A program made the position numbers and the translations under genes. Positions 49,459 through 57,228 of a stretch of 64,000 nucleotides of DNA are shown here, piece by piece. This DNA comes from an uncultured Roseburia sp. (GTDB lineage: Bacteria > Bacillota > Clostridia > Lachnospirales > Lachnospiraceae), in NCBI GenBank assembly GCA_900542495.1, contig UQNW01000008.1, positions 59,592-123,591 of the forward strand, in the 5' to 3' direction. Each line of letters starts with the position of its first letter. The first letter of the stretch is position 1. The notes under the pieces were generated by a model. It was not told the origin of the DNA and made no database searches. It was given only the letters and a program-made list of their open reading frames with translations.

Positions 49459-49869
49459 ATGGCAGAGGAAAATAAGATTTTTACCGTCGAGATCATCACT
49501 CCGGATCGTGTATTTTACAAGGGTGAAGGAGATATGATCGAATTTACAACTGCTGTCGGTGAAATTGGTGTTTACAAAAAGCACATTCCATTGACCACTG
49601 TGTTAGCTCCGGGTGTTGTGAAGATTCACAAGACAGGAGAAGATGACGTGATCGCAGCAGTGCATTCCGGTTTTGCAGAGATTCTGCCAGATAAAGTAAC
49701 CCTTCTTGCAGAGATTGCAGAATGGCCGGATGAGATTGATAAAGGTCGTGCAGAAGCAGCGATGAAGCGTGCAGAAGAACGTCTCGCTAACAAGACAGAG
49801 GCGATCGATGTAAAGCGTGCAGAGTTTGCACTTCGCAAGGCGCTTGTTCGTCTTGATATTGCAAAATAA
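49459..49869 (+). CDS. atpC: ATP synthase subunit epsilon
   Basis: Rotor subunit that inhibits ATP hydrolysis. 136 residues: beta-sandwich N-domain (FTVEIITPDRVFYKGEGDM), then two C-terminal helices rich in Ala/Arg. Last gene of the operon; a strong terminator follows. Confidence 0.95.
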   Translation: MAEENKIFTVEIITPDRVFYKGEGDMIEFTTAVGEIGVYKKHIPLTTVLAPGVVKIHKTGEDDVIAAVHSGFAEILPDKVTLLAEIAEWPDEIDKGRAEAAMKRAEERLANKTEAIDVKRAEFALRKALVRLDIAK

Positions 49870-49881
49870 AAGAAATGCTGG

Positions 49882-49923
49882 AAATTCCCCGGAGAGTGTT
49901 ATATACTTTCTGGGGAATTTTTA
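49882..49923 (+). terminator. Terminator of the atp operon
   Basis: AAATTCCCC (49882-49890) pairs with GGGGAATTT (49912-49920), followed by T residues. Confidence 0.85.
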
Positions 49924-50040
49924 ATACAAGATAAAAGAATGTTTGCGTAGCGTACATTCTTTTGTATATGACAATGCATTGGTGAAAGCTGATAAGCAAA
50001 GTTTAATATCAAAACATAAGGAAAGGGCAGGGCGATCATT

Positions 50041-50619
50041 ATGAAAATAACAATTGCAAGGCAGTGTGGAAGTGGCGGACATGAAGTGGCAGAGGCTTTG
50101 GCAGAGAAGCTTCATCTGCAGATATTTGACAAGAAAAGATTTGTGGAAGAAGCAAAAAAGAGAAACGTCTATGATGAAAATGCCAACTTTTTAAATGAAA
50201 AACCAATCGACAGTTTTCTTTACAGTATTGCGATGAGCTATGGAGCGACAAATCCGAGAGACCGCTATATTGATTTTGTAAAAGAGCTGACAGAACAGGA
50301 AAATTGCATCATTATCGGAAGATGTGCGAATTATATATACAGAGATCGCAAGGACTGCGTTTCCGTTTATCTGCATGCAGACAGAGCAGTCAGATGTGAG
50401 AGAATACAGAAACGGGATCAGATATCAGAGAGAGAAGCCCTGAAAACGATTCAGGAAGTTGATGAGAAACGTGCTGCATTTCAGGAACAGTGCACGTCTA
50501 CCAAATGGGGCGATGGAAACGAGTACGATCTCTGTATCAATACTGGCATAATTGGAATTGAGTATGCGGTGGAGATGATTCTGGAGTATATTAGGTTTGA
50601 AAATGGAGATTTTTTATAA
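50041..50619 (+). CDS. Cytidylate kinase-like family protein
   Basis: 192 residues. P loop near the start, MKITIARQCGSGGHEVAEAL, followed by KLHLQIFDKKR; a central ENCIIIGRCANYIYRD and a VYLHADRAVRCERI lid segment. This is the cytidylate-kinase-like group found in many clostridia, distinct from Cmk; substrate unproven. Single gene between atpC and the AT-rich island, ended by a strong terminator. Confidence 0.85.
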   Translation: MKITIARQCGSGGHEVAEALAEKLHLQIFDKKRFVEEAKKRNVYDENANFLNEKPIDSFLYSIAMSYGATNPRDRYIDFVKELTEQENCIIIGRCANYIYRDRKDCVSVYLHADRAVRCERIQKRDQISEREALKTIQEVDEKRAAFQEQCTSTKWGDGNEYDLCINTGIIGIEYAVEMILEYIRFENGDFL

Positions 50620-50624
50620 TGATA

Positions 50625-50670
50625 AAACAGCCATAGGATTTAGTTATAAATCTTGTGGCTGTTTTTTTAG
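50625..50670 (+). terminator. Terminator of the cytidylate kinase-like gene
   Basis: AACAGCCA pairs with TGGCTGTT over an AT-rich inner stem, followed by T residues. Marks the left edge of the island. Confidence 0.85.
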
Positions 50671-50700
50671 TATGTTATACTATAAATATAATATAACATA
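50671..50700. promoter_or_regulatory. Inverted repeat at the island operon promoter
   Basis: TATGTTATA (50671-50679) and TATAACATA (50692-50700), perfect 9 bp arms with a 12 bp spacer, covering TATACT-like -10 sequence 23 bp before the first gene. Candidate operator for the winged-helix protein encoded next. Confidence 0.5.
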
Positions 50701-50722
50701 AGGGTAAAAATGGTGGTGTGTT

Positions 50723-51469
50723 ATGCAGAATATTATTGAGATATATAACAATTATTATGATTTGGGCATAAAGAATAGAAAAATTACAGAAGGCGAGGAA
50801 ATAGAACTTGTAAAAGAGTATATAAAATATAGAAAAGAAAGTTTTGTTGCTACTTCTGAAAATAATTTGGCAATTTTTATTGAATCAAAAGTAGCTGATG
50901 CGTATCCTGATATAGTGTTTGTTGAATATAATCCAGAAAATTATGTTGGTTGGAATGCTTCTAGAGAAGAACTTGATAAGAAAGAAATCAAGATATTGTA
51001 TTATATTTATACAATGGGAGGTGTTGATTTAAGTAAGATGGTGACACAACTAGGAATCACTTGGAAAGATGCAGGAATATCAATTGAAAAATTATATGAT
51101 TCAAATTTGATTAAACGTGAGAATAAGCAATGGATGTTGGTTGATGAAAAAAAAATAACAGCATCTAAAATAGAAGCTGTCGAAGCAAAATTGAATCAAT
51201 GGGAACAGGTTTTACAACAAAGTATCGTAAATAAAAATTTTGCTTCTGAAAGTTATGCTTTATCAGTTGCAAAATCAACACCGAAAAGAGAAGTATTAAA
51301 TAAATTCAAAAAGTTTGGGATTGGTGTATATATAAAGGAAGGTAACACATTTAATGTAATAAAGGAGGCAAAAAGAAATATAATTCCTGTAAGCTTTAAT
51401 TCTATACTATTTAATGAATGGATTGGTAGAATATTAAATTCTGGAAAGGAAATGATAAATGCTATCTGA
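50723..51469 (+). CDS. Winged-helix protein with PD-(D/E)xK nuclease-like motifs (first gene of a three-gene system)
   Basis: 248 residues, unfamiliar as a whole. Seen: SKVADAYPDIVFVEYNPE (56-72); a winged-helix-like region (about 84-140, KKEIKILYYIYTMGGVDLSK and IEKLYDSNLIKRE); then KIEAVEAKLNQWEQVLQQSI followed by FASESYAL. The pattern E-x-K, Trp, Gln-rich helix, SY resembles the core of PD-(D/E)xK folds seen in some regulators and restriction-like proteins. It could be an autoregulating DNA-binding sensor or a nuclease. It overlaps the kinase gene by 11 bases. Base content is far more AT-rich than flanking genes, suggesting transfer. Weak ribosome binding site (GGTGG). Confidence 0.7.
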   Translation: MQNIIEIYNNYYDLGIKNRKITEGEEIELVKEYIKYRKESFVATSENNLAIFIESKVADAYPDIVFVEYNPENYVGWNASREELDKKEIKILYYIYTMGGVDLSKMVTQLGITWKDAGISIEKLYDSNLIKRENKQWMLVDEKKITASKIEAVEAKLNQWEQVLQQSIVNKNFASESYALSVAKSTPKREVLNKFKKFGIGVYIKEGNTFNVIKEAKRNIIPVSFNSILFNEWIGRILNSGKEMINAI

Positions 51470-52307
51470 AATAAACATTAAACAATATTTTGGCATTGAA
51501 GAAATATTAAAGAAATATCCACCCAGTGGACAAAAACAAGTATTATTAGTAAGGCATAAATCATATGGAAAAGTAATATTGAAGGTTGTGGAAGGTCAGA
51601 ATGAACGTGTAAAACGTGAAATACAGATAGTGACTAAAAATCAATTCCAAAATGTTCCAATGGTTTTAGAAGTTAATGAATTTGAAATAGAAAATCAAAG
51701 TGGAATTTATCTGTTTGAGCAATATATTGATGGAGATAGTTTAAGGAAAATTCTTGATGAAAGAAAATTATCTTTAAATGAGGCACTGAATTTAACGGAA
51801 CAACTTTTAAAAATAATTGTACAAATGGAAGAACACCAGATTGTTCATAGAGATATTAAACCAGATAATATTGTTAGAAATAGTAATGGACAATGGTATT
51901 TAATTGATTTTGGTATAGCAAGAGCTTTAAATATGAATTCGCTTACAATGACAGAAGTTCAAGTTGGACCACATACGCCAGGATATGGTGCACCAGAACT
52001 ATTTCAATATAACAAGAAAGATATAGATAGCAGAGCAGATTTATTTTCATTGGGAGTTGTTGTTTTTGAGGGACTAACTGGAAAACACCCATTTGTTAGA
52101 GGCGATGAGATTGATTTAAATGAAATATGGTACAATACTGTAACAGTTGTGCCGCAAAATGTGGTAATTATTGGTGATACGGATATGCAGTTTATGGGGT
52201 TAATACAAACTTTTATGCAAAAGCACATCACAAGAAGACCACGAACAGCAAAAAAAGCTTTAGAATGGTTTTATAGTGTGAGGCAAGGAATAGAGGGAGA
52301 GATGTAA
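51459..52307 (+). CDS. Soluble Hanks-type serine/threonine protein kinase
   Basis: 282 residues, kinase domain only: no membrane helix and no PASTA repeats, unlike PrkC. Seen: Lys42 in VILK, alphaC Glu54, HRDIKPDN with Asp132 and Asn137, DFG at 150-152, and GYGAPE in the activation segment, so it should be active. The glycine-rich loop is degenerate (YPPSGQKQVLLV). The gene is coupled to both neighbours: an 11 base overlap upstream, 0 bp gap downstream. Compact kinases in operons with unknown proteins are often found in phage-defence or stress modules; that role is inferred. Confidence 0.92.
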   Translation: MLSEINIKQYFGIEEILKKYPPSGQKQVLLVRHKSYGKVILKVVEGQNERVKREIQIVTKNQFQNVPMVLEVNEFEIENQSGIYLFEQYIDGDSLRKILDERKLSLNEALNLTEQLLKIIVQMEEHQIVHRDIKPDNIVRNSNGQWYLIDFGIARALNMNSLTMTEVQVGPHTPGYGAPELFQYNKKDIDSRADLFSLGVVVFEGLTGKHPFVRGDEIDLNEIWYNTVTVVPQNVVIIGDTDMQFMGLIQTFMQKHITRRPRTAKKALEWFYSVRQGIEGEM

Positions 52308-53519
52308 ATGGAATTATATTTACAGTTTGGACATGGAATGAAGCAAATTGCTATAGATTTGAGTAAGGAATGGGGGAGGACAACAGCTATTTTGAGTCCT
52401 AGGGATATTTCTCCAGAGCAATTACAGACATGGAAAAAAAGTTTTGACAAAGCTGGAGTAAAAACACTATTTGATCCACAATTTTATTATCCAAAATCAA
52501 ATCATCCAGGACTTTTAAAATATAAATATTGGGATGAGTCATTCAAAACAAAATTAGAAGGAAATGAGTCTTTTGAAGAGGAACTTATTAAAGCAATATT
52601 GGAGTATAACGATATTGCAGATTGTACAAGTTTTATAATTCCATCTTCAATGCTTGAATATGATCAAGATTGGTTGAAGCGATGGAGAAAACAATGTGAA
52701 AAATTAATAAATGCAACAAAAAAGTATGTGAGAAATAAAGAACATATATTAACTTTAGCTTTTCCAGAAAATTTATTACTTCAGAAAGAAGCTGAAATTG
52801 AAAAGGTTATTGAAGAAATAGATAAATTTGATGTGGATGGTTTTTATATTGTTGCATATCAACCACAAAAGAAATATTTAGTGGATACACCAATGTGGTT
52901 ATCAAATTTATTGCAGGTGTGTGCAGCTATAAAATTAAGTGGGAAAAAGGTAATCATGGGATATGGTAATCATCAATTACTTTGTCTTTCTGCGGCAGGA
53001 GTAGATGCAATGGCTACAGGAACATATCTCAATGTGAGACATTTTTTTAATAAATTTGCAAAAGATGATGTGATTCAGAGAAAGAGTGTTTGGTATTATT
53101 ATCCGGCTGCTATGTCAGAATATAAAATGGGATTTTTAGATGTAGCTTATAATGCCAAAGTTTTACAACAAATGAAACCAACGAAAGATATGGATAAAGG
53201 ATTTGTTGATTTGCTTTTTTCGGGTGTTTTGCCATCATTAACAAGTTTTAATGAAACGTTGGCATTTAAACATTATATTCATTGTGTTAAAGTACAGATG
53301 AAAAATGTAAGCAAAGACACATATAAAGACACAGTTATTGCTAATGAAGTAATGTTAGAGACGGCTATGCGCAGAATAGAGTATATGGAAAAGCATAGTG
53401 TGTATGCTCAGGCAAGGAGTTTTAAAGATATTGTAGATGTGAATAAAGCTGCTTTGCAAAGGTTAGATGCTGTGAGGGGATTTCAATTAGGGCAGGAATG
53501 GAGAAATATAATAAAATAA
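52308..53519 (+). CDS. Unknown 403-residue protein, possible TIM barrel (third gene of the kinase operon)
   Basis: No family named with confidence. Seen: start LQFGHGMKQIAIDLSKEWG, ILSPRDISPEQL, VKTLFDPQFYYPKSNHPG, and later KKVIMGYGNHQLLCLSAAGV followed by DAMATGTYLNVRHFF, then a helical C-terminal third. Alternating beta/alpha segments and the GVDAMATGTYLNVR stretch recall the barrel of tRNA-guanine transglycosylase-like enzymes (GVDxFDxxxPTR), but the zinc site is absent; this is a weak resemblance. Starts at the base after the kinase stop, so it is probably the kinase's substrate or effector. AT-rich. Confidence 0.7.
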   Translation: MELYLQFGHGMKQIAIDLSKEWGRTTAILSPRDISPEQLQTWKKSFDKAGVKTLFDPQFYYPKSNHPGLLKYKYWDESFKTKLEGNESFEEELIKAILEYNDIADCTSFIIPSSMLEYDQDWLKRWRKQCEKLINATKKYVRNKEHILTLAFPENLLLQKEAEIEKVIEEIDKFDVDGFYIVAYQPQKKYLVDTPMWLSNLLQVCAAIKLSGKKVIMGYGNHQLLCLSAAGVDAMATGTYLNVRHFFNKFAKDDVIQRKSVWYYYPAAMSEYKMGFLDVAYNAKVLQQMKPTKDMDKGFVDLLFSGVLPSLTSFNETLAFKHYIHCVKVQMKNVSKDTYKDTVIANEVMLETAMRRIEYMEKHSVYAQARSFKDIVDVNKAALQRLDAVRGFQLGQEWRNIIK

Positions 53520-53604
53520 TATGTCATGATGAGCCGACATTACAAGTGTCGGCTTATTAACTTTGAATGTAAATTTTTCTTAAAGGTTTAGTAAAAGTCA
53601 TACA

Positions 53605-54104
53605 TCATAAATCAAACACCAAACGAAAAACAGCATTAAAATCAATCAATATTTTTGAAATAATCTGGCTTTCTGGAATATAAGGCTCGTCAAAAAATCT
53701 GGAATCATAAGAATTTTCACGGTTGTCTCCATTACAAATACGCAGTTTTCCGGAACAATAAATGTGCTTGTACAGTTTGTTTCAATGTCTAGGTCAGGGT
53801 AAGAGCTTTCATCTAATTTCTCTTCATTCATGTATACATAGCCATCACTGAAAACAATTTTATCGTCTGCGATTCCAATAACACGTTTACAATAAACTTG
53901 ATCTTGAAAATGAAAAAAAATAATATCGCCTCGTTGTGGGATGTGTGTTATGTAAGCAAGTTTATTGCCAATAACAATGTCACCGGTCATCACAGTCTCT
54001 TCCATAGAGCCAGATTTAATGGAACCGATTGAAATTACAAAATTTAAAATGATTGCAAACACTGCAACAACGACAATATAAGGAATAAGTTCTTTTTTAT
54101 CCAT
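53605..54104 (-). pseudogene. Signal peptidase I, frameshifted
   Basis: Type I signal peptidase (Sip/LepB): N-terminal helix (about 7-27), catalytic Ser33 in IKSGSMEET, catalytic Lys73 in VYCKRVIGIADD. After VPENCVFVM the written frame runs into nonsense and stops at 53646. One more G near 53729-53731 would restore MGDNRENSYDSRFFDEPYIP, the conserved GDNRxxSxDSR box, and a stop at 53605. So one base is lost: either a real frameshift or a sequence error. AAAAGGAG supports the ATG at 54104. Confidence 0.85.
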
Positions 54105-54219
54105 AAGTGCTCCTTTTTTACTCAACAATATACTGCATAACGAACCATAGTTCAATGTAGAAGTTCTTTATGTATAAAATAATAAAATTACATTAACAGA
54201 AAACTATGGTATGATATAG

Positions 54220-54855
54220 ATTATTAGACCGGATACGAGTTCAAACACTACAACGCAGAAAACTAAAAAGTATTCGGATGAAGAAATTGCGAATGCTTGG
54301 AAATTAATCACAACAGTTGATGCAACATGTACAACAGATGGATTCAAAGAATATAAGAATACGTTGACCAATGAAAAGAAAACGGAAACAATTCCGGCTA
54401 CGGGAAAGCATGACTATCAAGTAACAGACAGCACAGATGCAACCTGTACAGAAAAAGGAAGTGTAACATATACATGTTCTATCTGCGGAGATACATATAC
54501 CGAAGAATCAGACTTTGCAGACCATGATTACAAAGAAGTAGAGACGAAAGATGCAACATGCACAGAAGATGGTTATACAAACTATGAATGTACAGTTTGC
54601 GGAGATACCTATGAAGATGCGATTAAAGCGACTGGTCATGATGATGGAGAACGGACAGTAACAAAAGAAGCTTCATTCTTTGAAAAAGGCGAAAAAGAAT
54701 TGAAATGTACCTTGTGCGGAGAAGATCTTGATACAGAAGAAATCGCATCTACTTGTCCGATTCCATTAGCAGGTGTAGTAATTATCGTAATTGTAGTTTG
54801 CGGTGCTATTGCAGTTGTAATTTACATGGTGCACAAGAAACATAAAATGAAATAA
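54220..54855 (+). pseudogene. C-terminal remnant of a repeat-rich membrane-anchored surface protein
   Basis: Open from 54220 with no proper start (TTG at 54364 at best). Contains about three repeats of 40-45 residues, DATCTExGxxxYxCxxCGDTY with a GHxY-type linker, found in large clostridial surface proteins, then one membrane helix (VVIIVIVVCGAIAVVIYMV) and a basic tail KKHKMK. A promoter-like TTAACA-16-TATAGA lies just upstream. The 5' bulk of the gene has been deleted. The convergent/divergent layout with the frameshifted signal peptidase suggests a decayed secretion-linked pair. Confidence 0.7.
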
Positions 54856-54977
54856 AACGTAGATTTAATCCAGAGTCCGTCATGTAAACGTGAAGGTTTT
54901 GAATTGATATCATAACAACAATTTTATAAACAAAGTTGGAAAAGTTGAAAAAAGAAGCTCAATTTGGGTTGGAAAAA

Positions 54978-55832
54978 TCACCGCTTCGGCTGATACCGCA
55001 TATCCGACACATTATACACCGTGATAAAAGCGAGTGGATCTTCATGGCTGATGTAATTCATCAGTTTCTGATATTCAGATTTATCTACAATGGTAATAAT
55101 CTCATTCCGCTTCTGCATATTGTAGGCACCGATGGATTCGTAAATGGTCGCACCGCTGTGGAGATCATTTATAATAAACTGGCGGAGCTCCTCCTCTTTT
55201 TCTGTGATAATGCAGACGCGGCGCTTGATGTTATGATTGAAAATAAAATGGTCCAGAATGATTCCGTTAAAGTAAGTTCCCAAAATACTGAGAACGACGG
55301 TTTTTTTATCATAGACAAGCACGGCGGACAGCGCAACGCACATTCCGGACAGCGACATTGCTTTTCCAAGTTCCATATGCAGGTATTTGTTCATGATTTT
55401 TGCCACAATGTCCAATCCGCCGGAGGAGGCATTTCGGTTAAATAAAATGCTGAGGCCGATACTCACGACTAAAATATAACAGAGCACATCTAATTCCTGG
55501 CTGCCTGTCATTGAGGTATTCTCAGGAAAAATAAGTTCAAAAAGTCCAAGAAACAGCGGAAGCATAATGCTTGTATAAACAGTTTTTATTCCAAATTCTT
55601 TTCCACAGGTGAAAAATCCGATGATTAAGAGCAGTACATTTAAAATCATTGTGATTGCGGACAGCGGCAGAGGAATAAAGTTCGAAAGAACAATTCCAAG
55701 ACCGGAGATACTGCTGACGGATGCATGGCTTGGCACCAGAAAAAAGAAAACTGCGGCGGCAATGATCGCGACAGCGACCGTCAAAATAAGAGTTTCTTTG
55801 ATCAATTCAGAGTAGTTTATCTTCTTAGACAT
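54978..55832 (-). CDS. YitT-family membrane protein with DUF2179 domain
   Basis: 284 residues: about six helices in the first 190, then a cytoplasmic DUF2179 domain (HNIKRRVCIITEKEEELRQF, HSGATIYESIGAY, IISHEDPLAFITV-like end). Function of YitT proteins is unknown. The ATG at 55832 has GAGGAG about 11 bases upstream; upstream in-frame codons are not family-like. Divergent from the XRE operon. Confidence 0.88.
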   Translation of the reverse strand: MSKKINYSELIKETLILTVAVAIIAAAVFFFLVPSHASVSSISGLGIVLSNFIPLPLSAITMILNVLLLIIGFFTCGKEFGIKTVYTSIMLPLFLGLFELIFPENTSMTGSQELDVLCYILVVSIGLSILFNRNASSGGLDIVAKIMNKYLHMELGKAMSLSGMCVALSAVLVYDKKTVVLSILGTYFNGIILDHFIFNHNIKRRVCIITEKEEELRQFIINDLHSGATIYESIGAYNMQKRNEIITIVDKSEYQKLMNYISHEDPLAFITVYNVSDMRYQPKR

Positions 55833-55988
55833 TTTCAATATTCTCCTCAGATATTTTATAAAATTAAGGTATTCATTATTGCGCGATGATGCATAGAACA
55901 TCCAGCTTTGTATTCTAACATACTGCGTATAAAAGTACAATAAATCAGTGCAAAATGACAAGTTTACATAATCTTAATTCTAAAAAGC

Positions 55989-56005
55989 AAAGTAAACTTT
56001 ACTTT
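55989..56005. promoter_or_regulatory. Palindrome in the yitT/XRE divergent region
   Basis: AAAGTAAA-C-TTTACTTT, perfect 8-1-8 dyad, 16 bp upstream of the XRE -35 box. Candidate operator for the XRE regulator. Confidence 0.55.
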
Positions 56006-56020
56006 TTGTGCAAAACATAC

Positions 56021-56049
56021 TTGACATTAAATGCAAAGCACACTATGCA
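56021..56049 (+). promoter_or_regulatory. Promoter of the XRE/membrane protein pair
   Basis: TTGACA (56021-56026), 17 bp, TATGCA (56044-56049). Confidence 0.6.
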
Positions 56050-56129
56050 TAATGCCTTTGAAATCCTTTAGACACAACAGTTGTGAATGTAAATTAAGAA
56101 GAGAAAGAGATAAGAAAAGAGGGAAGCCG

Positions 56130-56339
56130 TTGAAAAACAGAATTAAGGAACTTCGGAAAGTAAATAAGCTTTCCCAGGGAGAACTGGCGGACATTGTGGG
56201 AACAACCAGACAGACGATCACATCCATAGAAGTGGGAAAATATACGGCGTCGCTGGGATTAGCATACAAGATAGCACATTATTTTAATTTGACAATCGAG
56301 GAAGTATTTGATTTTAGTGATCTGGAAAGTGAGGAGTAA
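56130..56339 (+). CDS. Small XRE-family transcriptional regulator
   Basis: 69 residues, almost only a helix-turn-helix: LSQGELADIVGTTRQTITSI, then YKIAHYFNLTIEEVFDFSD. TTG start at 56130 with GAGGGA about 7 bases upstream; longer in-frame readings add a non-family N-terminus. 4 bp before a membrane protein gene; such XRE/membrane pairs are common in clostridia, and the regulator probably controls the pair. Confidence 0.85.
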   Translation: MKNRIKELRKVNKLSQGELADIVGTTRQTITSIEVGKYTASLGLAYKIAHYFNLTIEEVFDFSDLESEE

Positions 56340-56343
56340 GGTT

Positions 56344-56826
56344 ATGGAAAAGAAATCGGAAAAAATGAGAAATGAAATTGTGGGACAGAATAAATGTTAT
56401 GGAGTAATCGCAGCGCTTGGGATTGCAATGGTCGGAATGATGTCCTCCGGTATGTTAGACAATGCCTATAATTTCAATCCTCATTATGGGGATTTTATGC
56501 ATGGTTTTGTTTTAGGAATTGCATTGGTAATTGAAATTTACGCATTATTTGGTATTGCCAAAAATTTAAAGGCAATGAAAGATGATAAGAAACTGGCTCG
56601 TTTATACAATGAACTTCATGATGAGAGAAATGAGCAGATTGAGGCGATTTCCAGCAAGACAGGTATGAAGATTGCAATGATCCTGACGCTAGCAGCAGCT
56701 ATTATTATCAGCCCATACAGCTTTGAAGCTTTTCTTGCAATGCTTGGAGCAATTGTGATCGCCGGCATTACAAGAAAATGCTGTAAGATGTATTATTTTC
56801 GCAATTACACCGGAAAAGAAGAATAA
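56344..56826 (+). CDS. Small membrane protein paired with the XRE regulator
   Basis: 160 residues: two helices in the first 85 residues (about 20-38 and 52-75), a charged middle (KDDKKLARLYNELHDERNEQ), then two more helices. The LYNExxDERxxxI motif recurs in small membrane proteins next to XRE regulators (DUF2178/DUF6442-like). Function unknown. The ATG at 56344 follows AAGG. Confidence 0.75.
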   Translation: MEKKSEKMRNEIVGQNKCYGVIAALGIAMVGMMSSGMLDNAYNFNPHYGDFMHGFVLGIALVIEIYALFGIAKNLKAMKDDKKLARLYNELHDERNEQIEAISSKTGMKIAMILTLAAAIIISPYSFEAFLAMLGAIVIAGITRKCCKMYYFRNYTGKEE

Positions 56827-56891
56827 AAATCATAGGATAAGCGGAAAGGATTATCCAAAATATCCCAATTTTATACAATAACATTTTACAG

Positions 56892-56936
56892 GCAGGGCGA
56901 TAGTATGAGCGTAAGAAGCGAATACATTCGCCCTGC
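56892..56936 (+). terminator. Hairpin after the XRE/membrane pair
   Basis: GCAGGGCGA (56892-56900) and TCGCCCTGC (56928-56936), perfect 9 bp arms, long loop, few T residues. The rest of the 400 bp gap to 57229 holds the regulatory region of the next operon and no gene. Confidence 0.5.
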
Positions 56937-57124
56937 TTACAACAGCGATGGTCATGCTCCGTGTCAATATTTCCCACATAATTAGAGATAATCACAAACA
57001 ATGCGCAGGAAAAGCATATTTTTTGAGATTTTTGCATTTTTCCTGAAATTAAGTAAAGAATCTGGGCGCCTTTACATAGTTTCCGCTTTCAAAAAATAAA
57101 AAAAAAGATACTTTCAGCAGAGAT

Positions 57125-57143
57125 TAAGTCCTATTGCGAATTA
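57125..57143. promoter_or_regulatory. Putative LysR-type operator of the decarboxylase operon
   Basis: TAAGTCCTATTGCGAATTA matches the dyad at 60597-60615 at 14 of 19 positions, including TAAGTC and GAxTTA. Its centre is about 64 bp upstream of the expected start of transcription, the usual activator position for LysR proteins. Confidence 0.6.
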
Positions 57144-57180
57144 ATGAATCATATATTTTGAATTTTTTTGCAAGATGTCA

Positions 57181-57199
57181 TTGACTATAATTAAGTCAA
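57181..57199 (+). promoter_or_regulatory. -10 region of the decarboxylase operon with a TTGACT/AAGTCAA dyad
   Basis: TATAAT at 57186-57191; no consensus -35 at 16-18 bp, so activator dependence is likely. Half-sites TTGACT and AAGTCAA flank the -10, possibly a second regulator contact. Confidence 0.5.
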
Positions 57200-57228
57200 A
57201 AATGAAGACAAGGAGAAAAATTAAAAAT

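Noticed and set aside
55833..55961. N-terminal extension of the YitT protein
   Set aside because: AT-rich, not family-like, and upstream of the clear ribosome binding site for the ATG at 55832.
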